A DNA stretch of 64,000 nucleotides, taken from assembly GCA_002104935.1 (NCBI GenBank), contig MCGT01000005.1, positions 496,001 to 560,000 of the forward strand, read 5' to 3'. Positions 1 to 11,487 of this stretch are shown here, in pieces (position 1 is the stretch's first letter; every line of letters begins with the position of its first letter). The translations under genes and the position numbers were made by a program. The notes under the pieces were generated by a model. It was given only the letters and a program-made list of their open reading frames with translations, was not told the origin of the DNA and made no database searches. Origin of the DNA: Hesseltinella vesiculosa. Its lineage: Eukaryota > Mucoromycota > Mucoromycetes > Mucorales > Cunninghamellaceae.

Positions 1-486
1 CCCCTGGTGAGAATGGCCGGTTTTTCATTATTTTTAGCTGGGCAGTCGTAGGTGTCAAAGCGAAAGTGACCAAAAGTTGGCTGGGTAACATTTCTCAATC
101 GACCTGAGTTTTTCAGCACCATCATCATCCATGGATTTGCGCATTTGCTCAAAATTTCACATTGCCCTTGTCACTCAAACGTGCTGTGCACTGTTGCTCT
201 TTTTTTTTTTTTTTTCTAAGAATTGCTTGTGTGCGGCCATTTTGAAACCCAGCATCCAGTCAATGAAAAAAATGATTTTCACATGCGCTTCTGGTTCAAT
301 ATTTTTTTTTTCTTGGCCACTTGCATTTTGATCATTATCATCGTTCGATATTTTTTTATATTTTGATACCAACATTGACCCTTGTTGGTGTATTTAAAGG
401 CATAACAAAGCCTTCCACTCGTTTTCCACCTCCTTTTTTATTTGCACGACGCACCCACCCCCTCTTCCGATTTCGTGCGATCAGCC
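1..486. other. Intergenic, upstream of first gene
   Basis: I see no supported gene. Short open frames here are poly-T driven and have no recognisable protein. A TATA-like TATTTAAA at about 391 lies some 95 bases before the first ATG of the next gene and may be its promoter. Confidence 0.5.
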
Positions 487-1257
487 ATGACATTGTCTGT
501 GGATACCCAAGCATCAACCAAACGAAGCTCGATCGACTTGTCACGATCGCCTCCTCCATCGCCTCCACCTGTCCATCAATTGTATACCGATTCCTATGAG
601 CGTCAGCCCTATTACCATTCACAACGGTACGGATACCCCAGCAGCTATCATCCTGACCACCATCGCCCAGCCACTACCCACCAGCCATTGCTGAGGCCCA
701 AGGCGAGTGACATGCCACCTGTGCCCGAGGACAGCGGCAAGGGAAAGCGTACGATGGGACAGCGACTCTCTGGCTATGCTCGGACGCTGGTGGTGTATGG
801 ACTGAAGCAGCTGCTGAAGAAGAACAACCTGGCTCTCGTTGTCAATTTGCTTCACCAAGCGTGGCGCGCGCGGTTTTTTGTCACCTCGACGGTTGCCCAG
901 GCGCGGCAGTTCCTGGTGACGTATCCGTTCCGCGATGAACTCGAGTACTGGCGTGACACAGTCGTGCAATTGGTCAAAGTGGCGTTGCTGATGATCAAGA
1001 AGGAACAACGCGATCTGCTGGTGCAGATGGCGAGAAAAAAGAGCATCAAGCAGAACCTCCACATGCTCCTGTCGGTGTTGGCCATCCTTCAGACCCAAGC
1101 AGCCGTGCTCCTGACCAATCTGTATTCTGCCTCCCGCTTCACCGCCCAGCAATCGGTGCGGGCCATCAAACACCTGGGCGCCTGGGACTCGCTTGCCTTT
1201 GCCATCAGCTCGCTCGCTTTGACCCGTACATTGCAGAATCCTTCCAATTGGATGTGA
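487..1257 (+). CDS. Hypothetical helical protein, 256 aa
   Basis: Single-exon gene starting at the first in-frame ATG; the frame stays open 45 bases further upstream but only through a TTG. I do not recognise the family. The first 90 residues are polar and rich in Pro, Ser, Tyr and His (probably disordered, with a run of SPPPSPPP). From about residue 95 the protein is basic and largely helical, with several amphipathic segments (LKQLLKKNNLALVVNLLHQA, then a Leu/Ala-rich C-terminal third) that could sit on a membrane or form a bundle; no clear signal peptide or transmembrane helix is evident. Its GC-rich coding sequence contrasts with the AT-rich flanks, which supports a real gene. Confidence 0.7.
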   Translation: MTLSVDTQASTKRSSIDLSRSPPPSPPPVHQLYTDSYERQPYYHSQRYGYPSSYHPDHHRPATTHQPLLRPKASDMPPVPEDSGKGKRTMGQRLSGYARTLVVYGLKQLLKKNNLALVVNLLHQAWRARFFVTSTVAQARQFLVTYPFRDELEYWRDTVVQLVKVALLMIKKEQRDLLVQMARKKSIKQNLHMLLSVLAILQTQAAVLLTNLYSASRFTAQQSVRAIKHLGAWDSLAFAISSLALTRTLQNPSNWM

Positions 1258-2248
1258 CCTTGAAAACCAAACGGGCCGGTCTTGATGATCTCACTGTGCA
1301 TCCTCTCCTTTTTTTTTTTCTCACGCATCGTCATTGACCTGGTGTCTCCATGCTTTTGTATGAACTGATGCATTCCATCTGTTCCTTTGCCGCTTATGGT
1401 TTTTTTACTGTTCGTCTAGTGGTGGTTGTGCTGAAGATTATCCTCATTTGGACACTCGTTCCTATCCATGACTTCCTCATTAGATCAATTTTAATGATTA
1501 AAAACTTCTTTTTTTGACAATGGTCATCTTGTCACGCGACCTACGCCTTGATTTCTCCTGTCTTCATGCTGATATGCCTTTAGAAAAAGAAACGTGTGGG
1601 GGGAGGGGTCGAGAAAAATTTCTACAAGTCTTTTTTTTACAAGGATGACACCCCCCATTTCTACACTGAAAGTAGCTGTATCACCACCTCTTTTTGGAAG
1701 GCGGACCTGAAAGTACCAATATCTAGATCCAGCACAAACCCAATGAATGGCAAGCGCAGGTTCGATAATGCAAATTGAACAATGATAAATTTTCTATCAC
1801 GGAAAACCAAAAAGACATTAAGACAGACTGATAGAAAAAAAACAATGGACAAAAAGAGAAAGGAGTCGGGTCAGAGCTTCGGTTTTTTTTTTGCATGGAA
1901 AAAAAAGAGATCATCAACCGGGCTGGTGGAGGATCTCTCATCTCGTTTTTTTTTTCAAAAGGGAGACAAGGCCAAAAAAAAAAAAAGAACAACTTGTTTG
2001 TACAGAGTACATTGAGTTTATGAACGATGTCATCGTTTCCTTTTTAAGCGTAGATTTAAGAGTCGGGTGCCGTTGAAGAGGGAGCCCTTGATTAACCATA
2101 AGCGGAGACTTAAACGCCTCCACATGTCATTTGTCAATCTTTTGACGGACGTCCAGAACTTGACAATGGTATAAATAAGCAGGCTTTTTTATCATTCTTC
2201 CTTTCTGTTTTTATTACATTTGTGAATTAAAAACTCTCTCTCTGTTAT
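1258..2248. other. Intergenic, AT-rich with poly-A/T runs
   Basis: No supported gene. Many A and T runs of 8 to 12 bases. The last 80 bases carry the probable promoter and 5' leader of the small gene that follows. Confidence 0.5.
2170..2177 (+). promoter_or_regulatory. Putative TATA box
   Basis: TATAAATA lies 79 bases before the ATG of the 83-residue protein and is followed by a pyrimidine-rich leader ending in a CT repeat, a usual layout for a strongly transcribed fungal promoter. Sequence match only. Confidence 0.45.
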
Positions 2249-2500
2249 ATGAAAATGGCTAATTTTATGAACCTCGTCAAGAAGTATTATCAACGCACGG
2301 TTGAACCCCAAGAACAAGATGCTAAATCGACTCGTAAATTCCAATACCACCGTCACCCCAAGACCTTTGGCAAATTCAGCAATGACCCTATGAAAATTGC
2401 TGATCGTCCTGATGTTGTTGGCTACTTTAATGATCCCATGAGCTTGGGACGTAAGCCTTCCATTCATGTTGGTCACGATGTCACCGACACTGGTGCCTAA
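2249..2500 (+). CDS. Small hypothetical protein, 83 aa
   Basis: Short intronless gene that I do not recognise. It is basic, soluble and without signal peptide or membrane segment. It starts MKMANFMNLVKKYYQRT, contains a His/Arg-rich centre and a repeated element (SNDPMKIADRP then FNDPMSLGRKP), and ends in DTGA. There are two possible starts, ATG AAA ATG; the first is used here. A good TATA box, a CT-rich leader and the bias for codons such as CGT, AAG and GAC suggest a translated, probably well-expressed protein and not a chance frame. Convergence or overlap with neighbours is absent; UBA2 starts about 500 bases downstream on the same strand. Confidence 0.65.
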   Translation: MKMANFMNLVKKYYQRTVEPQEQDAKSTRKFQYHRHPKTFGKFSNDPMKIADRPDVVGYFNDPMSLGRKPSIHVGHDVTDTGA

Positions 2501-3008
2501 GTCGGTGTACACCATACTTGGATACCCTTCCTCGCCTTCTCGGTCTGGCTCTTATTTTCCCCTTCTGTACATAGCTACCTTCTTTCTGTACAAATTTCAC
2601 GATATCCTGTCCTTCTGTAAATAATCTCGCTGCTATGAATTTTTTTTTTTTAGTCCCTGCTCTCTTACTTTCGCCACCACCTTTTGAAAATATAAACTAA
2701 GTCCTGAAAAGGGAATACCTGACGAACGAGAGCGCACGGGGCAGACATACAAGCAGCTGATGAGAGGGGCAGGCGGTTTTTTTCTCTCTTTCTTTTTTCT
2801 CTCTCCTTGCAATGGCAAGACCTGAGCATTTCGATTTCCATTTATATGAAGAAAAAAAAAAACCTGAAAGACGGCTTTGACAAATGCTGTGCGCCTTGGC
2901 ATGATGACAGTGCCGCTTGCAGCAGTGGGGTTTGAAAAAGGAGGCTGCCACCTTGCTTTTTTTATTTTTTCCTTTTTTTTTTTTTTTGTATCCTGCTCAG
3001 TCATTAAA
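2501..3008. other. Intergenic, UBA2 upstream region
   Basis: About 500 bases with no supported gene. Contains repeated TTCTGTA(C/A) elements just after the small gene (probable 3' UTR) and long T runs immediately before the UBA2 start. Confidence 0.5.
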
Positions 3009-5360
3009 ATGTCGGACGACAAGAACAATAAGCTTATACTTGGCGATAATTTATTCAGCAAAGTGGCAACCAGCAGGGTATTAATGGTTGGTGCTGGTGG
3101 CATTGGCTGTGAACTCTTAAAAAATCTCGTACTGTCCGGTTTCAAAGACATCGTCGTGGTAAGCCATGCATTGGCCACTATTTTTTTTGTTCTCAACCCA
3201 AGGCTCTCTTTAGATCGATCTCGACACCATTGACGTGTCCAACCTGAATCGCCAGTTTTTATTCCAAAAGCAACATGTGAAAAAAGCCAAGGCCCATGCA
3301 AGTTTCACCAAGCAGCCTTGAGCAAAGCTAACCCGTCTTTTTTTTTTTACTGTGCATACAGGTGGCAAAAGAAACCGCATCCAAATTCAATCCTCATGTC
3401 AAGATCGAGTCTCATCAAGCCGACATTAAAAGCCCCCAATTCAATGTCGAGTGGTTCAAGCAGTTTACCATGGTGTTGAACGCTCTGGACAATTTAGGTA
3501 AAAGGAAACGCGCGCCTGGTTGCCATGGCTGACCCTTGGACGATCGCCTTAGATGCACGCAAGCATGTCAATGCAATGTGCCTTGCAGCTGATATCCCAT
3601 TGATTGAATCCGGAACAACAGGCTACTTGGGACAGTCCTATGTCATCAAAAAAGGCGTGACCGAATGCTTTGATTGCTACCCAAAACCAACCCCAACCAC
3701 GTACCCCGTTTGCACCATTCGCAGCACGCCCAGCGCACCCATCCACTGCATTGTTTGGGCAAAGAGCTACCTGTTTTCCCAGCTGTTTGGCACTTCGGAA
3801 GACGACGAGGCCATGGAAGAAGAAAAGTCGGACGAAAACGGTAAGTCTTTTGTCGCATCCCAGCCATGACTGACCTCGGCCTTAGCTCATGAATTAGAAG
3901 CCTTGGCCCAAGAAACCGAAGCCCTGAAGAAAATCAAAGATGCCATGGGAACACCTGAATACCCCAAGACTGTGTTTGTCAAGGTAACAGGACCAGGAAA
4001 CGATCTGGTCACCCACGTGTTTTTATAGGTGTTCCAAAGCGATATCGAGCGTTTGCTGACCATGGATGACATGTGGAAAACCCGAGAGCGGCCATCGCCA
4101 TTGGATTATGACCAGCTTTCCAAAGGGCGGCAGGTCGAGCTGACCAACGAACTGAGCGACGGGATCGACTCACCGATGCTGACCAATGGTTTGAAGACAC
4201 AGCAAGTATGGACGCTCGGCGAGTGTTTTGACGTGTTCCGCTCCAGCGTGGTAAAGCTCTCGAGCAGACTGCAAAAGGAAAAGACCATCGAGCCCAATAG
4301 CACGCTGGTCTTTGACAAGGATGATGACGATGCATTGGAATTTGTTGCTGCTGCTGCCAATCTTCGGGCAAAGGTCTTTGGTATACCTCAGAAGAGCTTG
4401 TTTGAAGTGAAATGTAAGCAGAAGAACGAATGACCCGCCCAGGCGCTTACTCTTTTTTTTTTTTTTTTTTTTTTCCACAGCCATGGCTGGCAATATCATC
4501 CCTGCCATTGCCACCACCAACGCCATCATTGCCGGTGAGGTTGTCATGAAGGCTTTTGCTGTGGTCCGAGGCTCTATTGATACCATCAAACGAGTAAGTG
4601 ACCCTTTCAAAAAAAAAAAAAAAAGGCTCACTGAGGCGTTATTTTTTTTCTCGCTCAGACGTATTTGACTACAGTGACTCGGCGACCTCATTTGTTAGTG
4701 CAAGAAGCTCCCTCAGAACCCAACCCAGAATGCCAAGTGTGTCAGGCAACCATTGCAGTTGTACTGATGGATCTGGACAAAGCCACTCTGCGGGATTTAA
4801 TCACAAACGTGCTCACTCGATCGACACAACAAGGCGGCATGGGCATGAAAGATGAAGTAGCCGTCATGGACGGTGAGAGGTAGAAAGGAGCCACCAGGTA
4901 TTTTTTTTTTTTTTTGAAAGGCTGACTTTTTATTTTTGGTGGTGGTGGTGGGGGGGGGGAGTTAGAATGCTATATGACATTGAGTTTGACGACAATTTAG
5001 ACACCAAGTTCAAGGATTTACAAGTGCAGGATGGCGCCATTTTACGAATCAACAGCGAAGACGGGGATGAAGATATGGATGTGGTGATCAAAGCCAGGTA
5101 AACCTAGAGGAGATTGAAAAACAGCCAGCGATGACGTTGTTGCTCAAATTGACTTTATCAGCCCTAATTTGGAAACCACCGTGCGATTACAAGAGGCCGT
5201 CTCTGAATCTTCTCTGGTGTTACGACAGAAACGAAAACGAGCCTTGGACGAATTACGACGTCAAGACGAAGATCAGCAAGCCAAGAAACCTCGATTAGAA
5301 GAAGTCAGCCAAGTGGTGGACCTTGCTGGCGACGACGATACAATCATCCTATTGGATTAA
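3009..5360 (+). CDS. UBA2: SUMO-activating enzyme subunit 2 (Uba2)
   Basis: Catalytic subunit of the SUMO E1 heterodimer (with Aos1), which adenylates SUMO, binds it as a thioester and passes it to Ubc9, mainly in the nucleus. Ten exons: 3009-3158, 3214-3297, 3362-3497, 3553-3840, 3886-3983, 4029-4413, 4481-4593, 4659-4879, 4966-5097, 5162-5360; 601 residues, in the family range. Visible features: ATP-binding [13 protein letters not shown] near residue 27; [17 protein letters not shown]; zinc ligands Cys162/Cys165 and Cys443/Cys446; catalytic Cys177 in [26 protein letters not shown]; ubiquitin-fold region with [14 protein letters not shown]; basic KRKR tail and a terminal DTIILLD that resembles a SUMO-interacting motif. 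Intron 2 (3298-3361) appears to use a GC donor; intron 8 uses GTAGAA at 4880, the only phase that keeps the ubiquitin fold. Confidence 0.95.
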
Positions 5361-5542
5361 CGGGCCATTCCCCCTTTTTTTCACACACACCAACGATAAT
5401 CTTCCCATCTGCTCACCCAGTTTCAAAGGCCGATGGCAATAAAAAACTTCTCACGTCTAGCCCGTTGGTGTCTTTTTCTTCCTCGTCCTTTTTTTTTTTT
5501 TTTTTTTTTCTCTTGCTTACTTTCTACCCGCAACGACAAGAC

Positions 5543-6391
5543 ATGATGATTATAAGTGATATTAGTGAAAGAAAGCGGTCCATATCAGATTATGATCCAG
5601 ACGTACCGGATATGAGTTTGCTGCCAAAACGAAGAAGCCTCTCTTTGGAGACGGTTCCGGATTTTGAATGTCAAGCTTACTTTCAGGACACAGTCCAAAC
5701 CCTCAAGCTGTCTCAGCTGATGGCTGACCATCGATACCTTGTTTTATTTTTTTATGAATGTGATTTGTAGGTGCTCTGTCTTTTTTTTTTTTTTTTATCC
5801 CTCGGTAGACTGACCCATTTTTTTTTCGGTAGTACCGAAGAGGCAACTCGAGACATTGAACAAATCATGTAAGCGTTTTTTTTTTCTTCTCCAGCCCAGC
5901 CAGGCTTGCCAATGGAAATCCTCTTATGCAAGCTGACTTTTCTTTTTTTCCCCACAGTGACCATTTTACCCAATTTGAACAACAACGAACGATACCAATT
6001 GTGATTTCCACCGATACCCCCATGGTGCACCGAGGCTTTTGCTCTGCCACCATCCCTGGCGCCTTGGCCGGCTCCCCGCCCTTCCCCATGCGTAAGTGAC
6101 CTTTCTCCCTCTTGGACTGCCTCTCACTTTTATTCCATAGTCGGCGATACAACTCGATTAATAGCAAGACATTTTGATGCACTGGACGAGCAAAGTGGCA
6201 ATGCCAAACGGTGTGTGTATCTGATTGACAGCAACGGCCGCATCAAATATAGTTTTACACCGCTTGAAAAGGATCAGCCGTATTGCATGTCGCTGTTGTT
6301 ATCCATGGTAAAGCATCTTGTCCACGTGGAAAGCGTCTCTCAACCTTTTTATTTATTTTTATTTTTATTTATTGGGACTTAGGCACGATGA
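5543..6391 (+). CDS. Peroxiredoxin-fold protein lacking peroxidatic Cys
   Basis: Exons 5543-5766, 5833-5868, 5958-6091, 6141-6307 and 6383-6391 give 189 residues. After a polar N-terminus of about 45 residues, the AhpC/TSA thioredoxin fold is clear: VPDFECQAYF, LSQLMADHRYLVLFFYECDF, TIPIVISTDTPMVHRGF, LGDTTRLIARHFD and VYLIDSNGRIKYSF. In active peroxiredoxins the segment after FFYPLD is FTxxC; here it reads DFTEEATRD, with Ala where the peroxidatic Cys should be, so peroxidase activity is doubtful and a structural or regulatory role is possible. The exon 1/2 junction falls exactly at this motif, so the join deserves a transcript check. The last 9-base exon (Ala-Arg-stop) is uncertain: reading through the last donor would instead add about 25 residues. 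Converges on the CSL gene with about 200 bases between stops. Confidence 0.75.
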
Positions 6392-6594
6392 TCAAACCTG
6401 GCTCGTCAACTCTACCTTTTTTTCGTGGAGTTCCTTTTTATTTTGTACACTTGTAGTAAATAAAAAGAAAAAAGAAAATACCATTTGATTCGACTAAAAA
6501 TACAGCAACATGGACGAGGGGGGATCAAAAGAGACCATAAAAATGACGAGGGGGGGGAAAAATACAGGACGGGTGGGTACAAAAGGGAGAGACA

Positions 6595-9188
6595 TTAAGA
6601 TTTCCATGCAAAGGCATGGTTGGTTTGATAGATCAGGCCATCTTGACGGACCAAGAGGATGGGCAGTTTGGGGGTGGCGGCGGTCATCAAGGCGGTTGGC
6701 AAAGCACAGACCAAGGCTTCAGCAGACTTGAATTCCGTGGGCAAGGGCTGCTCACCCAAATACACGGTCAGGTTGGCATTGAAGGCTTCACCCCACAGGC
6801 ACAGGGTGTTGTCGTTTTGGGAGATGGAGGACACAATAGGGAAGGGGGTGGTGTTGGGCAGGGCCATGCGTGGAGGCGCGCCGGGCTGGGTGGGCGCAGT
6901 GGCGTAGGTGAACTGCACAGCATCAGTGCCAACAATGGTCCAGACGGCGGCATCGGACACGTCTTGTTCAAAACAGGCACCGTGCGAGGTGTCGCCATGG
7001 TCGCTGATGGCCACACTGCTGCGTCGACGGTTGGCGGCAGGAGGCGCGGCGGCGGAGGCGGAGGCTTTTTGGGCTGGTTCGGGCAGGCGTTTGGGCGGCG
7101 TCTGGCACTTGTGGCGGCCGACAACATCGTTGAGACACGCCAGGAACATATTCTTGACGGCTGGCGCAGAACCAACGACCGACGCCATCGTCGACAGGGC
7201 CGAGGAAGTGGCGGGGGACGAAGGCGAGGGCTGGCCCATGCCACCAGCGCCCATAAAGCCAGGCTGGATTTCAAAGGCAACCTTGTGCAGTTGTGAGACG
7301 GGGTCGCCCAGGGCTTCGGCGGCTGCGCCGAGCGTATCGATGACCTTGATGCCACTCAGGGCCATGCTGCCCTTGTCCACCTTGCGAATGACCATCACAG
7401 GACTGACCAAGCCAGTGGTAAGGCATTGAAGGACAACAGGTTGATTGTAGTGGACGGCCAGCGGCTCCTTGCCGGTGTGGTGCAGGGCCATGGCCGGCGG
7501 AGGTGGGAACTGGTTGACTTTGGATTCCGAGGCCGATGCTGGATTGCCAGTCGAAGGCGTGGGCAGGGGCGACTGCGGGTGGTGCAGGGGATCGACAATC
7601 CAAATCACGAATGGATCCCAGACGTTGGTGCGAGCAACAAAGCAGCAGTTGGCCACAGACGCGGCTGCGGCTGCGGCTGCGCTCTGGTTCCCGTTGGACG
7701 TGGACGACACGCCAAGGTATTTTGTCGACACGGTTTGGGATCGGATCCGGTTGAACAAGGAGACGGTGGTGCCATGGTGGATGCAGAGATCGACGTTTTT
7801 CAGGCTCTGCCGTTTTTTGCTAGGTTTGCTGATGACCTTGATGAATTTGCTACCAAAGGTGCCGAGGGTCTGGCCGTTGTCCAGCTGGATATTGACCATC
7901 ACTTGCACGCGTTTACGTTTTTCGTCGGCGTCGTTGATATGCAGTTGTTTCGATACACATTTGCCGACCATGGCGGATTTGCTGACCAAGGAGGTGGACA
8001 GGATGGACGGTGGTGGGTTGGTCCACTCAAGCGTGCCTGTTTGTTGAGTGAGTTCGCCCGAGATTTGCACTGTCAGTTTAGGATTCCAATTCGCCGGCCA
8101 ATCGCCACTGAGAATGGTCGTTGGGGGTGGACAAAGGAATCTAAAAAAAATGTCATTTTAGCCATAGCGTTTTCCCTTTTTTCCATGCTGGCGGTTTTTT
8201 TTTTTTTTTTTCATTCCCGGATGCTGAGTCACAAGTTTTTTCTTTTTTACCTTTTTTCCGTGCCATAACTTTTTTGAGCAACTCGGCTGGTCAATAAAGT
8301 GATGGATCGCTCCCCGGCCTGATTGGCGAGATATTGTAGAACAAACGCTTGGATATCTTGAGGTGACATTGGCTCGGGAGGAGCCAAGGTGGGGGTGGCA
8401 GGGATGGCGGAGGTTGGGGTAGTGGTGGCAGGCGACGACAGTGGTTCTTCATGTTTGATAAATGTCATGGTGTCGATAGGAGGGGCGTTGCGCTTTTGGC
8501 GTTTTCTTGGCGATTCGGGCGAGGTATCCTTTTGGCGATGTGTGTTGGTTGGGATAGGCGAGGTGGTCATGGCTGGAGGCGTGTCGGCGGACATCAGCCA
8601 ATTGGGAGGAATGATGTTTCCAGGTGAGGAGGAGGAGGGAGAGGCAGTAGTTGCGGTTGGGAATAAATTCATATCCAGAAGCATGTCGGTTGAACCAAAG
8701 GCAGCCGAGGGGAGGTCGTTGAGTGGCATTTTTGACAAGAAGCTTTCGGCTTGTTGGACGGACATGGCACGGCGATGAGGAGCAAAAGGGTGATGAACAG
8801 GCTGGGATGGTTGGAATGGAAGGGTGGCTGGTGGCTGGACAAAGGATGGTATGTTGTTGAGAGGCATGGAAAGCGATGTTGAAGCCGAGACCGGGTTGTG
8901 AAAAGACAGGTCGTCAAACGGATACGACGTGACTTGATCAAACCAAGTAGGGTCCATGGTATGCATGTCCAATTCACCAACAGCAACGGAATGGCGTCGA
9001 GATGACGGATTGGATCCTGGCAGGCTATGATCTTGATGACCAAACACATCTGGAGCCGGTTGTTGTAAAATAGATTTTAGAATAGCATCCAAGTCGAGTG
9101 CGCTTTTGTTACTGCTGCCATTGGCCGTGTTGTCACGTTCGTTGTTGGTTAATGTATCGTGATTATTGCTCTCCATACTAAAGGACAT
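6595..9188 (-). CDS. CSL (RBP-J/Su(H)-type) transcription factor
   Basis: Sequence-specific DNA-binding factor of the CSL family, the effector of Notch in animals and of the Notch-independent Cbf11/Cbf12 type in fungi. Two exons, 8251-9188 and 6595-8140; 827 residues. The start is the first ATG in frame; a longer frame upstream begins only at GTG. Residues 1-290 are low complexity (Ser, Pro, Thr, one basic SPRKRQKR stretch), then the core begins with VAQKSYGTEKRFLCPPP around 305-319, followed by KFIKVISKPSKKRQSLKN and LFNRIRSQTVSTKYL (Rel-homology N domain into beta-trefoil), VIRKVDKG and DPVSQLHKVAFE (trefoil), and a C-terminal IPT/Rel-like domain (PIVSSISQN ... TVYLGEQPLP). The trefoil is expanded by an Ala run and Pro/Ser-rich insertions, as known for fungal CSL proteins. 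The long N-terminal extension recalls the Cbf12-like class; that class call is inference. Confidence 0.92.
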
Positions 9189-11247
9189 GTCATTCAGTGC
9201 TTTTTTGTACAAGTTTTTATCGTCCAGCGAAATCAAAGAGGAAAAAGAACAAAAAAAAAGTTGGGGTGAAGAATAAAAAGAAAATTTTTCCTCCACCTTT
9301 TTTTTTTTTTTTTTTGCGGGCTGTCCTACTGTATCAGTGATTTGATTGGCCAGTCTTCTCGCCTCTCTTTTTTCTTTGGTTCAATTTCAAATCAATTTTT
9401 TTTTCTATCCTTGCTACTTCATTTTTATTCGTAGCGTGCCTCTTGAAGGATCGGCAAGGCTGAGAGAAAAATCCTTGGGTGTAACTCGTCATTCTCTCAC
9501 CCGAACAAGGTTTGTCATTGATAATTTTGGGTCATTTCCATTCTTGGCCTACCTACTACCCCAGATTTTTTTTTTTTGGTCATTGTGCGCAAACGCTAAT
9601 GTGGGATGCCAAGTGTTCCTTTATTTTTTTTTTTTTTGATTTTTATTAGCCATGTTTCTGATAAATCGGATGGCGCTGGAAAGAAATAAAAAAACAAAAA
9701 AGGAGTGACTGGCGTTCGTTGGGAGCCTCACTTTTTCTGGAACGGCTTGCATGGCCGTTCGGCATTTGAAACGCACTTGCCGCTGATTGGCTCAAACAGC
9801 CATGGAATCGAGAAGAGTCATTGCTGTGCGCTCATCGAAACCCAATCTGCGTGGTCCATTTTTTGCCTCTCATGAAAAAGAAGCTCTTTTCCTTTTTCAT
9901 GCTGGTGGAGCGTTTTTTTTTTTATTTTGGGACATTCAGTCTGTCTTGGTGATATTTTCAGCCATCTTTGAAGCACGTGGATCAATAAAAAAAAAACGCA
10001 CCAAACTACTGGGGCGTCGTTTTATTTTTTTCTACACTGGCTCCCCTGAATGTTCGTCAAGGGGGCTTCTTGAAATGTTGCATAGCTCACTCTTTTTCCT
10101 TTTGTCTTCACTTTTGGATGGAGGCCCTGCGATGATAATCAAAAACAATAAGGGAAAAGGCCATGTTTATCGACAGGGTTTGATCAGTCGCTCGCGTTTA
10201 AATCACTTTTTATCCTGACGCAATCCTTTAAACATTAGGAAACATTTTCACGCAGGTTTTTTTTTTTATGTTGATTATTTTCCTATGTCACGGGAATGCA
10301 TAACCTCCTCAAAAAATTAAAAATTTATCCTTTGGTCAGTGGTTTCAGCGCGCTTCCAGAAACCAGCTGAAAAAAAAACCCCAATGCATGGTCATGGCAT
10401 TTTTGGTTGAACAGAAGACGCGTCTTTTTTTTTGCTGATCATTCATCGCGACCTTATTTTCACTTGCCGAGGTATGGTGCAGATAGATATTTCGCCCAAC
10501 CATACTGAGCCACCCACATAAAACCTTGGCGCCTTCCTTTTTTTTTCTGGGCCAAACGAGCTGTTTAAATAAAATAAAAAAAACAAATGAAAACCAAGAC
10601 ACTCGCACATTTTTTTTTTTTTTTTTTTTTTGCAATCAGTTCAACGAACAGGGTGCTTCTTCATGCAGGTATTGCTATTTTCTGTCATAAGGTATGGTGA
10701 GGAAGAATGTTAGGTTTGGGTCACATTTTCCATATCAAAGATAAAGCAGAAGGGTTGATGTCGATTTCAACGGGCGGGGCTTGGGATTCAAAACGGCATC
10801 GTTCAGGCAGGAAGATGGAAGATGGAGAACAACAAAAATAGCTTATTTTTCTTTTTCCTGTTGTCAAACTGCCTTACTATCAAGAAGTTTTATTTTTTTT
10901 TTCTATGCAACTCGTTGAAATCGTAATTCCCTGGCCCTGAAAAAAAAAAAGAGTGTTTGCCCCGTCCTTTGGCTGTCAACCAACGCGGAGATTTTTTAAT
11001 TTTTTTTTTTTTTGACAAGCAAAGCATTGATTCTTGGGATTGATAGTCCCCTATGAGAACGCGTTCAACATACCATTCATTGCTTGATATCTAAAGAATG
11101 TCTATTGAAAAAAAAGCGGATCGCTTGTTTTTCAACGCTCTTAAAAACCCACCTTTTTCCGGCCAATTTCTTTTTTTTTTTTTTGTGGCTCACTTTTTTT
11201 TATAACTTATTTTTACCTTTTTCTTCGCAACAAGAAATAACAATACT
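9189..11247. other. 2-kb intergenic region
   Basis: No gene supported in either strand. Contains CSL promoter sequence, many T runs of up to 20 bases, and CCAAT-type elements (GATTGGC near 9345 and 9785). A TATAA at 11201 precedes the secreted-protein ATG by 47 bases. Open frames here are short and consist of poly-Phe/Lys translation of T/A runs. Confidence 0.5.
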
Positions 11248-11448
11248 ATGCGTTCATTCATTACCGCTTCCGTTGCCTTGATCTACATGTCCAATGTGGC
11301 CTTTGGTGCTGACTTGTCTCATGCTTCGTCTGCTTTGGCTCACGCCTCGGCCTCCGCTTCTGCTGTGATTGCTCAAGAATCCGGCGTTGGCCACGTTCAC
11401 CAAAAGCGCAACATCCTCGACTTCTTCATGCAATTGGTGGATGAGAAG

Positions 11449-11487
<39 letters not shown>

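Noticed and set aside
4880..4965. G-rich tract in UBA2 intron 8 as a G-quadruplex switch
   Set aside because: A GGT repeat followed by ten G is present, but one tract of this kind in one intron is not enough to claim structure or regulation.
6616..8268. Several long plus-strand frames over the CSL gene
   Set aside because: They overlap conserved CSL coding sequence on the other strand and give Gly/Arg/Trp-rich nonsense.
9346..9639. Phe-rich small frame with apparent membrane helices
   Set aside because: The hydrophobicity comes from translated T runs (poly-Phe); the same effect produces many false membrane proteins across the window.
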